Source: Strobilurus pachycystidiatus
Taxonomy: Eukaryota > Basidiomycota > Agaricomycetes > Agaricales > Physalacriaceae
Reading direction: 5' to 3'
Assembly: GCA_019915135.1 (NCBI GenBank)
Contig: JAHLMK010000016.1
Span: 558,001 to 622,000, forward strand
Length of the DNA stretch: 64,000 nucleotides
Made by a program: the position numbers and the translations under genes. Positions 36,612-46,658 of the stretch are shown here, in pieces (the stretch's first letter is position 1; each line of letters begins with the position of its first letter). The notes under the pieces were generated by a model, which did no database searches, was not told the origin of the DNA, and saw nothing but the letters and a program-made list of their open reading frames with translations.

Positions 36612-38931
36612 CTAGACACTATCATCGGACTCTTCAACCACAACCTCTTCAAAACTATCCAAATGAGAGACCACTTGGCTCCAGTACTGCGCATCAGGAC
36701 CGTCCGGCGTTGGGATGTGATCCACAAACTTCATCGGCAAGTCCCGTGGCAAGTTCAGATTCGAAGCGATCTTGGACTTGTCAGTCGCGATCATGCGCCA
36801 CCACTGCAAGATGGACTTCCGAACGGCTGGACCCCGATGAACCCTCATCTCCATGTCCGACTCAACCAGTTCAACTTCAGCATCCGTGAAGGACTCAGCG
36901 TCGCCAAGGTCACAGACGATAACGCAATTCTCGTAGTTAGCAAACGGGTTGGACACCGGGTGGCTTTTCGGGACGAAGAGGACATCGTTCGGGTTCAACG
37001 CGGGCTGCCTGAGTTTGCTCGCGTATTCGAGGATCCAAAGGGGCTTCACGAGTGGGTGTGGGAACACAATGGGCACATATTCCTTGGGCTCCTCTTCAGC
37101 GGCAGGAACACTAGAAGGACGCGGAATTAGCTCCAAAGGTTACAACAAGACGGTAAAACGGTGATGTACCTGAGGGTCTGTGAATTGAAGTCTTGCGGTA
37201 CAAAATCTTCAATGAGAACTAGTTCGTCCTAGGAACACGTCAATAACAAGACTCAGCGGACGACTCGACGAATAAGACTGACCTCAGTGGTAGAGTCCTC
37301 ATGCGCCGTCTTCGAATGCTTCCTCTGCAGATCATCTTCAGTCGCATCCAAGGACTTGCGCTTGTGCTTCTTTGGACGAGGTGCGACAGACTGCCGCGCC
37401 CCCTCTGGCGAGTTTTCGCCTGCTCTCGCTGTGTCAACTACTGAAGGCCGGGCGGTAGTATCATTCCCCGGGGTCTGGAGAGGCTGAGTGTCGAGCCTCG
37501 GTGGAAGGGACTGCTCTTTGGGCTCGTTAGCTGGCTGAATTGGAAGAGCCTCGGACGCGACGGCGGTGCGAACATCGGTTTCGAGAGGTGGGTGAGCTTC
37601 ACCAGTAGGAGCTGAGGTGCGCACAGCGCTGGTGGCCTTTGCTGGAATGGGAGGAGGAACCATGGACCCTCGAGCTCGAGGAGCCGTCATCACAGGTCCC
37701 GTAGGCGCCGTTCTCGCAGTCTGCGAAGGAGCAACCGCTGTTGGAATGGGGGCATCAAAAGTGACTCGCTGACCACCACGAGGAGGTGGAACGGATGGTG
37801 GTCCTCGCGTACGTGCAGTCGATGTTGGGCCTTGGACTGGCGCGCTAAGAGGCGCAGGCTGAAGCGGGGTGGCAGACCTAGAGAGTTGGGCCTGTGCAGC
37901 ACCATGCACTGCAGGTGTCTGTCGACGGAGCTGCGCCTGTATGAAATCGCGATAAACAAACTCATCATTACTCGACTGTTGCGCCTGTTGAACACTTGCT
38001 CTGACCAGAGCCATAGCCTGATCGACAGTGGGCCGGGGGGCATGAGGCAGTCGGAACGTGATGTTCGCAGGCTGGGCGATTTGGGTCGGTTGCGAGTGGG
38101 GAGGTAGCTGAGCGGGGAGATATTGATGCGCGGGGTGGGGACCATGAAGAGGCTGCTGCTGGACCTGAGCGGACGCCGGGTGGGGAATCGCTAAACCTGT
38201 TCGACGCTGCAGCTGGGAAGGCCCGAGCGGCGCGTCGCCGTTGGATACAGGGTAGTTGTAGACCTGGTCGCGGTAGTGACTGCTCGCTGGCGGTCCCCTT
38301 GGTCCCTGTGGGATGAGAGTTGTCTGGCTGGGGCGGGATGGCTGTGGAAGATGGGAGATGGCGGTCGCTTGGCGTGGAAGTTGCGCTGGAAGGCCACGAA
38401 GGGTTGGGTCGCCAGGTTGGGAGTAATAGTTGGAGTTTGTAATGACAATGCCCTGGTTGGGCGTCGCCTGTCTGGAAGTAATATTATTGGAGTTGATAGC
38501 GTAATTGGCCGGCGTCGAATTAGCGGTGGAGTTGGTCGAGCTGAGGCCGGCGTTCGAGTTCGAAACCTGGCCATTTGATCAGCAGTGAACAATGTGCATC
38601 AGAGAATTGAGTGCTCACTCGGTATTGCACAGTATGATTGTCATTCGAGAAAGGGATTGCATGTTGAGTTTGGTAAGTAGCATAATCTGGGAGCTACACA
38701 TTGTCGGTCAGCATTGAACGAAGCGAATGGTCTCGAAACAATGGACTGGTCCCACTTACGCGTATATTCATGGCATAGTAATCATTGTTGGCATAAGAGG
38801 ACTGGTGGCTTTGAGGGTTGGCGGTCTATGGGGCGATTAGTACTGAACAAAGCGACGCGAAATGATAGCAAGTCAAGATAACTTACACTGCCTTGGTCAT
38901 CCTGCGCTTGCATTCCGGATGCGTAGTTCAT
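36612..38931 (-). CDS. Unknown Gln/Pro-rich protein, inverted-pair copy A
   Basis: Same six-exon layout as copy B at 56302-58625. Exon 1 is 38931-38887, the big fourth exon covers about 38565-37280, and the last ends at 36612. The protein starts MNYASGMQ, followed by ~400 residues of Asn/Ser/Gln/Pro-rich low complexity, then a basic stretch KKHKRKSLDA that could be a nuclear signal, then a ~170-residue compact C-terminal region (PNDVLFVPKSHPVSNPFANYEN, KSILQWWRMIATDKSKIASN). That C-terminal region is the best-conserved ordered part between the copies. I recognise no family. The low-complexity N-terminus and basic patch suggest a nuclear regulatory protein, but this is guesswork. No break was seen. 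Confidence 0.8.
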
Positions 38932-41642
38932 GATGAGAGGGTGTACAGAGAGGGAGAAAATAATATGAGACAGGAAGTGGAGAGATGGTAGTAGTAGTAG
39001 TAGCTTGAGGAGAGGTGGGCAAGATTCAGGGTACCCTGACAAGGTCACGTGTTGAAATCGCCTCACCAGGTTTGAGCCACTGAGCAGCGACGGCTTTTGG
39101 AATTCAGGGAAGGGCCATGGGACATTCCAAGGGTCGCAGAGTCGTCTATTTTGGCCCAGTGGAATGCTCGCGATGAGCATAGACATGGCTGTGGGCAACT
39201 TTCGCAGCACAGGTCAGTCCCGTCGCTAATTTTCTGCAACGAAGACAGACTTACTGGGCCACATCTCAGATCCAGGACCACGTCAGAGGGACTCAGTGTA
39301 TCGAGATACCCTGCGCCACGCTTTATCAATGATTCTTCGTGATGTCGCCTTTGGCTTCAAAATCTACTGTAAACTGCGGAATCAGTAGAGGCATAATCAC
39401 ACGCACGAGCCACGTACGGAACAAAAACATACCTATTATACTCTAGGCGATGCATATATATAATTCTCTGACCATGTCGGAGGCGCGAAGTATCGCAGGT
39501 CGAGCACAGGTAACAGTTTCAGAGCATCACCAATTCCGGCTGGTCTGCCGACATAGACAAGTGCTCGGGACGATTCTTCGTTCGTGTTCATAAAACTCGA
39601 GCAAATCTACTGTGACTTCGGATCAGCGAAGATATAACTGGATTCCAGACCTAAGTACGTACAGAACTGGAAAAACAGCATAAAGCTCGAAGTGATCTTC
39701 GACAATGCCCGCTTCCATCATGAAGGCGACGCATATCTTCTTGGGCGGCTAGTCAAAAATGTGCTCCGAGAGTCTAATTCGGGACATAAAGCTTCTCCGC
39801 ACAGAATTTGAACAAGGGCATGAAAGTCACAGATCGTCGCGGGCATCCCACGTCAGGCCGAAAATTATTAGCGAGGTTGGCTTGAGGGGGCAGTCATGCT
39901 ATGGCGTTCTGTGGCAGAATGGAAGGGGTGGCGGAGACAGATAGTAGGCTAACGTCCAATGACAGCGATTTGATTGTTTGGGCTAGGTCCTGCTAAACTT
40001 ATGTCGTGGCGTTATGGGAAAAGGACGTACCCCACAGCTCGCATCTGGGTGCATTGACCTGTCCTCGTCCGACGCGGCAGTCGCAGCAGGTTACGACCCT
40101 CGTTCCCTGAGATCCGAGCATCGTGCTTGCGCAGGTAAACTTGGCAACCGTCTATCCCAAATAAGGATCGTTGGATGATGAGCAGCTCGCGTGGATTATT
40201 CAGAGCCAAAAGCAAGGGGTTCCTGTCATGCAGTGAGATCGCGACAACCGTTAAAGACGCGGAAAGAGTCCATAGCGCCAACGAACTTGATGGGAAGGAA
40301 AATACACGTCGTTGCCGCCGGCATACGAAGCCACTTTTGGCCGACGCATGGCCGACGCATGGCCGACGCGGCGTCGGGACTCGGCATCGGGACACATCCT
40401 ATCATAGCATCCTTCGCAAATCCTTCGCGAGTGCTACGGTCAAGATAGATAAGTTTAGGAACTGGTGGATCATCAACGTCTGACTACCACGGCAATTGGA
40501 CGCGTGGCCGTATTGGTGGCATGCTTTATCCCGGTCCGTGGGCCGATAACTTGACCAAGCCGTGCTAGCCGACCGATCGTACCTTGTCCTCCTTCCTTCC
40601 ATCTCCTCGCTCGATGTTCTCGCCCTTCGTCTCTCTTGCGTCTCCCGCTTTCGTATACTGCCACCTTGAATATGCTTTAGCTGCCGGTCGCTCACGGATG
40701 ACCCTCTGCAGATTTCAAGAGGCTGAAACTTCGCCCTCGCGAATTGTGCTAACTGTATACTCAGGATTCTCGGGCTGAGAACTCCGAAAACTCGACGAAA
40801 TATTCTCAAGAGCTTACTCGTTTGGACCCCGTATGCTACTCATCAGACGATTGCATTGTTTAGACAATGCTGGATCGAAATGCTAGTCCCACTACCATCG
40901 ATCGTTACAACTTCACCTCTGCGTCCTACTCGAGATCGAGCGCCGAGATTGCATCAAAGACTTCGTGATGCTCTCTGCACTAGGACGCCTGTTTTCGGCT
41001 CTTGTTGTACCCATGGGAACAGCATCCCACGCACCTTATTGTTTTTCGAATGTGGCTCGATGGTCTTTTGTCTCTCGTCGTTGTCAGCGCACTGCCCGGT
41101 TGCCCTACATTGCGGCAATCCCTCGACGTCTGTCTCCTTCCCGGCCTCGCTATTGTTGTTAGCGGAGCGGTGTTATTGGAATCTCTGGAGTGCTACGCCG
41201 AGCCGTGTCAATACTGCTCGACTACAGAATAATTTATCACAGGATACGCCTCACAGGCATACTCTATCATGCACATTGGATTCATTCACGCGCCGGTGAT
41301 CATCGCAAGCATCATGTGGCGCATTTCTTCCAGGACGCCAGAGGCTCGACGCGGCGGGACCTGCCAGAGAAGGATGGGCCCATTGGTTCTTCTGAATCCA
41401 TCGAGATTAAGTAGGTGCGATGAACAGTACAACGTCTCAGCGAGCAACTGACGGTTACCTCAGCCAGAAACGATCTGCAATTGATGTTGTGTAGGCCTTG
41501 TACCGAAAACGCGTCCTCTTCAACGCTTCTTCCTAGTTGAGAATCTGATATCCTTGTTCAATGCCTGTGTTAGCAGGTTTATAAACTTCCAAATGTTGAC
41601 TAACAAGACTCGCAACCAACCCCTTTACACATCCACTTCGCC
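38932..41642. other. 5' flank of copy A and gene-poor region
   Basis: The part up to about 40400 belongs to the inverted duplication. A minus-strand frame at 40395-40012 has a diverged counterpart in the other arm, but no confident gene. At 41002-41232 a plus-strand frame (MLYPWEQHPTHL...) has two hydrophobic segments and could be a membrane-protein fragment. A (GTA)n run lies near 38987-39003. Confidence 0.4.
40339..40370. repeat. 11-bp tandem repeat, about three copies
   Basis: GGCCGACGCAT repeated twice plus a partial third copy. It lies near the outer boundary of the left arm; the right arm has only a single related CGACGCC stretch there. Confidence 0.7.
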
Positions 41643-42105
41643 ATGTCTTCCACTGGTCCTGTGTCATTACCCAAACTCTCGGAAGCCCAAGCAGAGGCTT
41701 TTTACAGAGATGTCTTTGACTATGTGGCTGTTCGCCCGCCAGACAAATGGGTGTTCTGGATTCGTGAAGTCGCTGGAAGGTAACGTCGAACGAACAAAAT
41801 CTGTCGTCCGTTCTCAAAATTATGTCAGGCTTCACACAACTCAAGAAATATCCTCAATATTCGCAGCTTTTCGGAGAGGTTCTGATGGCGAACCAGGATA
41901 TAAGGAAGATGACGTCGAGGTCGTCGACGTTCTGTGCCCACCGTCATCGGACACCGCGAAGTCCACCTCTCTGAAGATCTGGGTTCGGAAGCCAGCGGCG
42001 GCCCATGTCGCTGCTAAAAAGATGCATTGGGGGGTGGGCACCTTCTACTACTGCATAGCCAATGGACTAGCCGCTCTCAAAACATCCGCACCACAATGCT
42101 CTTAG
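41643..42105 (+). CDS. Small hypothetical protein
   Basis: ATG 41643 (MSSTGPVSLPKLSEAQAEAF) reads to a GT-AG intron 41780-41828 and continues in frame to a stop at 42103-42105, giving 137 residues. The first exon has amphipathic helical composition (FYRDVFDYVAVRPPDKWVFW). After the acceptor another frame (FTQLKKYPQYSQLFGEVL) looks equally protein-like but stops sooner, so the true acceptor may differ. No known family. Confidence 0.45.
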
Positions 42106-42392
42106 CTATCTTGATCTAAACCTACGTTATTTTATTTTATTACTTACTTACTTACCTAATCAAGCATTATATCATGCCGCGAGATACGATCAGTGGTCGC
42201 ACGGACCACTGAGCCACTCCTCAGGCCTCAGGCTTTAGCTGCAAACAATAACTGCTATCCTAAACCTACCGAGACAATTAGCCTGGCTTTATTGTTTTTT
42301 GCCACTTCGGGAAGCCATCTTGGGTCGACAGCCGGGTATAAATATGAATGATGGGGATGTCCTCATTGTGTGTCCATACTGTGTATTACCCC
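42106..42392. other. Intergenic region
   Basis: Short, AT-rich, with TTAC repeats near 42140-42160. No gene. Confidence 0.5.
42337..42344 (+). promoter_or_regulatory. TATA box of the DUF6535 gene
   Basis: TATAAATA, about 50 bp upstream of ATG 42393. Confidence 0.45.
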
Positions 42393-45300
42393 ATGACTTC
42401 GCAAGACCCCCAGCCTACGCCACGCATCGATGGACAGGAGCGCTCCCCGCGGGAGCGCCCTAGCCGTGAACGCGTGAAGGAAACAAACTTTGACTCGGAA
42501 TCCTTACCATCGATCGACACTGAACCAACTGCACGGGCCCCAAGCGAGTCCGATGTTCTTTTCTACTACCCACCTCCTCCAGAATTTCAGTCACCTCCGA
42601 GAAAATCAGGATTGTTGCCAAGTCGAACGCGTACCCATCCTGCTGGTGAGTTTGACCTTGTTCGCATGCATATTGTTCTCATGGCGAGTCGTGTTGATAT
42701 GTAGATCCTTACAACTACGATGAGAAATTTCCTCCTGACGAGGAGTTCAAAGAGATGTCCTCCGCTGCTCGGATTTGGAAAACCTACCTTGCCGAATGCA
42801 AGAAATTTGACGCCAGGTTAATTGAGGATTGGAAAGATGGTCTTGATATCCTTCTAATCTTCGTATGTGGTTGTCCCGAGCAAGACCGTTCTTTCTGTGT
42901 TAACCGTGCTGCTAGGCATCACTGTTCTCTGCTGTTGTTACCACCTTCGTCGTCGACAGCTGCAAGAATCTTCGCGTTGATTATAGCCAAATCACAGCCG
43001 TCTTGGTATCTGATCTCCTTGCTGTCGAGTTCGCCCTTGCAAAGGGTGCATCCGTTGAAGAGATGTCGATATCGTCGGTCTCTTCACAATCGTCGAGTTT
43101 CCGTCCACAACAAATTGATCTCTGGGTTAACGGCTTGTGGTTTGTCAGTCTTGGCCTCAGTCTGACGACTACCCTCATCACCGTCCTGACGAGGCAGTGG
43201 ATTCTCCAATATATGGCAGTAACCTCAGGCACCCCGCAAGAGCGTGTTCGAATCCGCCATTTCAGACACCGTAGCTTCCAGAAATGGAATGTCCCGCTCA
43301 CCATCGGGCTTCTTCCTGTTCTCATGCACATCTCCCTTGGTCTATTTCTTTTGGGCCTCGTGATTTTTCTCCATTCCCTCAACGGCGCCCTTGCAGCAGT
43401 ACTGGGTACTATGGCCGGCCTGACCTTTCTCGCGTACTTTAGCAGCAATGTGCTACCTCTCTTCTATCCCGATTGTCCTTACAAAACCCCGCTTTCCTAT
43501 TATGCGTATGCCTTGCTATGCTGCTTACGCCGCGAATTATCTCAGCGGTGGAGCATTGGAACACGGCCGACATACGAATCTCTCAGAGGCGTCGAAAGCT
43601 CGACTGTTGCACATCAGGCAGACGAGCTTGAAGCCCTCTCCATTTCGTGGCTTCATAACACAACGACAAATACCTCCGTCCAAAGTGTCGCTCTGGAAGC
43701 ACTTAGCAGCCTTCCGCTGAAAAGCATAGACTTGGTTCTTGGACCTGAGGGGATAACAGTTGCGGGGGCGCCTCCAGGAGACCGTAGAGAGACGATTCTC
43801 TGGGCAATGAGTAACCATTACCAACTTGATGCGCCTATCGACTGTTATGAGCGGTTCCAGAGGGCGGGTCTTCGTTTCGGGCGATTTTTGTTGACTTCGC
43901 CGTACCATGATCCTCAGAATCGTTACACCCGGCTTTTGGACCCATCCCAACCTGGTGCAGCTATCGAAATGGTTCAAAGCAATTTGCTCGGTCTTCATCA
44001 GGAGCCCAAGGCACTCGACATCATCTTCTGGGCTAAGATATTCCAGAATGCTTTGCGCTCCGGCCCCGATTGGCTAGAGGCTACTTCTCCTCAGCCGTCG
44101 CCAGCTTGGTATTCACTTCTGGGCTCCACCATTGGGCCTCACCTATGTTCAGAATTCGACTGTGCCGGTACCAAGTTACAAGCACTTTGTTTCGAAGTCC
44201 CGGTATATGGTGGCTTCTCTTTTGTCATCAATCGCTATGACACGAATAGCAGAACATCGAAGCGATTAGCGTCCGCGTTAGCCAGACACATGGAGCCGTC
44301 GTTCACCAGATGGCTGCTTTTTGTTGGGTTCCCGAATGTTACGCGGTCAAAAGATAATCACACGCAACATCTTCCAGACGACATCCTACTTCTGCTCTCC
44401 ATGGTTCAAAGCCCGTCGATCCAGATCACCTCTTCCCGGCATGCTGATACGGGCGAGGAACCCTTGTTCGAGGAGAAAACCTTGTTCCGCCGCGTCCTGG
44501 ATCTCGTCACAGAATTCGCCATACAGAAGGGGCTGCACAAAGACACAGATAGAGCCTGCATCCATGCATTGCGCACCATTGTCAAGTGTACTTCATTCAG
44601 TACAACAAGGTCCCCCCTCGCTGTGGTTGACGAGACACTGGTCGTCTTTGGTCTCTTTCGTGGATTGAATCGGCGATTCGAGTTCTCCACTACCGGCGAC
44701 CATGACGCTACATGGCTGACTCCCGAGATCTTTTGTAAAGTATGGAAGCTAGCAGTCCGAAGCAGCAGTGAAGCTACTTTCGACGCGGCTGCTCACGTTC
44801 TGACTTACGTTCTGAGTTCTAAATCGGGCACTCGGCTGCACTTCCTTGAGAGCATTTACACCGACCTCATGGATAGCGGCTGGTTGAGCGCTATGGGATC
44901 GATCATGACGCGTATCTCCCAATCATCCGAGTCCAACGCGTTCGCGAATAGAATCCTGAGGGACAAGCGCGCCGGATACACGAATTTAGCAGCTGCCTTT
45001 GTAGATGGGTTCTGTGTATTGACGGAATCGTCCTCTCCCGTGGCCGCACTAGTTCTGGACACACTATCTTCGCCAGGCAATTTGGCATCTCTATGCAAGC
45101 TGCTTTTACTTGCCGACGCGAAGACGCAGGCGCGTTTGTGGCACCTGGCGGAGAAAACTAATCACGAAGATTGGCTGTCGTGCTTACGTGAGCTTTCTCA
45201 GTTCCTCTTGACACCGGGTGCAAGGGTTGACTACAGCGGTGTACTTATCTCGAGGAAGAGAGAGATTCGCGTCAACAAGGATGTTCACTACGAGGATTTC

Positions 45301-45588
45301 GACACCTTAGCAAGGGTGCTGGAGGATCTGACTTGCGATATCCAACGAAGGCGTTTCACGCCACCTGTGATAACCACTGCAACAAGCAATCAGGTGGGTT
45401 GATCTTTCTTCCAGTACGCCACAATCTCACACTATATGTAGTCCGTCCATCCGCAGGGAGACTCATCCATTCGTCGAAGCACAAGTTGGAAGACGCGAGT
45501 TAGATCGTGGGCTAATACACTCCGTGGCGCGCTAATCCAGACGTCAAATGTCAACTCTGGCCCTAATCAGCCCGCGTTGGCTCCATAA
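42393..45588 (+). CDS. DUF6535 transmembrane protein
   Basis: Four exons (42393-42645, 42705-42862, 42916-45393, 45442-45588) total 3036 nt, giving 1011 residues with all phases matching. After a ~110-residue polar N-terminus comes the DUF6535 signature: WKTYLAECKKFDARLIEDWKD, a first membrane segment (DILLIFASLFSAVVTTFVV), a loop, then LWFVSLGLSLTTTLITVL, RQWILQYM, and further membrane segments ending near residue 320 (LGLFLLGLVIFLH, LAAVLGTMAGLTFLAYF). The remaining ~690 residues are soluble, helical and without a known domain. The family is nearly confined to Agaricomycetes and has no known function. The last exon, after an intron at 45394-45441, replaces an earlier stop. Confidence 0.9.
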
Positions 45589-45723
45589 TGGGCGAGACGG
45601 TCGCTGTAGTACGTGTCAAGTATCAGAAGCTTTGTTTAGTAGTATGAAAAGATAGATAACTACGGACTTTGTACCAAACTGTGCTGTATTTCGTATCCGA
45701 CATGAACTATGTAGTATCGAATA

Positions 45724-46183
45724 GGGCTGCTCAATTCTTGCCCGTCACTTCGCCCGTCACTTCAAATTTTATTAGTAATCACCGGAGATATCATACGCAA
45801 ACTGATCTAGTCATCTATCCGCTCGTATCTATCATGGATTGCTGTACCAACACTTTTAGTATGCCCACAGGGACTGTTTGGAGAGATATCATAGCTTGTA
45901 CACTCAACATACATGTTGGGGAGTGAAGATGAACTTCTGAATCTAAATCTGAATCCTGAAGCAATGATGGTTATGATATGGGTCGGGAAAGACTGTCGGA
46001 GCCCGTTCTACAGCAAGAACCATCAATTATGCACTCCATGTACTCGACACGCTCACAAACAACCATGTCCTGGAATGAGGAAAGACACTCGCAAAGTGGT
46101 CGCGGATTCCGCATGATATCTCTGGTGATTACTAATAAAATTTGAAGTGACGGGCAAAGTGACGGGCAAGAATTGAGCAGCCC
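45724..46183. mobile_element. MITE with 71-bp terminal inverted repeats, TA target site
   Basis: The left end 45724-45794 and the right end 46113-46183 are reverse complements over 71 bp with two mismatches. Both start GGGCTGCTCAATTC. The element is flanked by TA on each side (45722-45723 and 46184-46185), as expected for Tc1/mariner-type (Stowaway-like) insertion. Each inverted repeat contains the 12-mer GCCCGTCACTTC twice in tandem (45740-45763 on the left), a possible transposase-binding site. The 318-bp interior has no transposase, so the element is non-autonomous. High similarity of the ends suggests recent insertion. Confidence 0.9.
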
Positions 46184-46540
46184 TAATAAGGCGAAGCTCG
46201 AAAACCGCCCGGCCCGATATTGACCGGGTCAACTGCCGTCGGCGATGACGATGCGACCTTGCTCTTTTCCTTCATGATGTTCGACATGGTCATCAGCATT
46301 TTTATGCTGGAAACCTCTTCTGACGCCCCTTCTAACGCCCGGATATCGTGGTGCGCAACGTTATTGGGCCTTCGTTGATTTTCTGACCTTGACGATCACG
46401 CAGAATGCCTCTGGCCTACGAGAAAGTGTAGCCAGAAGGGTTAACTTCGGTACGTTGGCTTCTCAGTCTGATTTTCAGATGACCCATGGCATTCAGACCT
46501 GCGTCCCGGGACTATCATGGGAAGCCATGCACGAAACGCG

Positions 46541-46547
46541 TATAAAT
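46541..46547 (+). promoter_or_regulatory. Probable TATA box of the DUF5695-like gene
   Basis: TATAAAT, about 112-118 bp before ATG 46659. Confidence 0.4.
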
Positions 46548-46658
46548 GGGATGACCGGGAGCGCGTGGTTTTCAGACTCTCGAAGTCCCGTTCGTTTGGC
46601 CCAGTAAAGTAAGGTCCAATCGACAGTTCTCGACGAAAATGTTTGACAAAGTATCAGG

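Larger units (their letters stand above)
36480..40400 (-). repeat. Left arm of a ~3.9 kb inverted duplication
   Basis: Reverse-complementary to 54930-58790 over its length. The match covers the unknown gene below, its 3' flank (for example CAGGTAGGTTC and GTATGTAGCCG motifs near 36500-36580) and its 5' flank to about 40400 (for example CTGCGCAAGCACGATGCT and TTCGTATGCCGGCGGCAACG on the minus strand). Ends are estimated by eye. Confidence 0.85.
45589..46658. other. Intergenic region holding a MITE
   Basis: Apart from the mobile element at 45724-46183 no gene is seen. A plus-strand frame within the element (45913-46116) contains CTPCTRHAHKQPCPG, a possible Cys-rich motif, but is short. Confidence 0.6.

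Noticed and set aside
45913..46116. Small Cys-containing frame inside the MITE as a gene
   Set aside because: Short, lies within a non-autonomous element, no splice context or homology I recognise.
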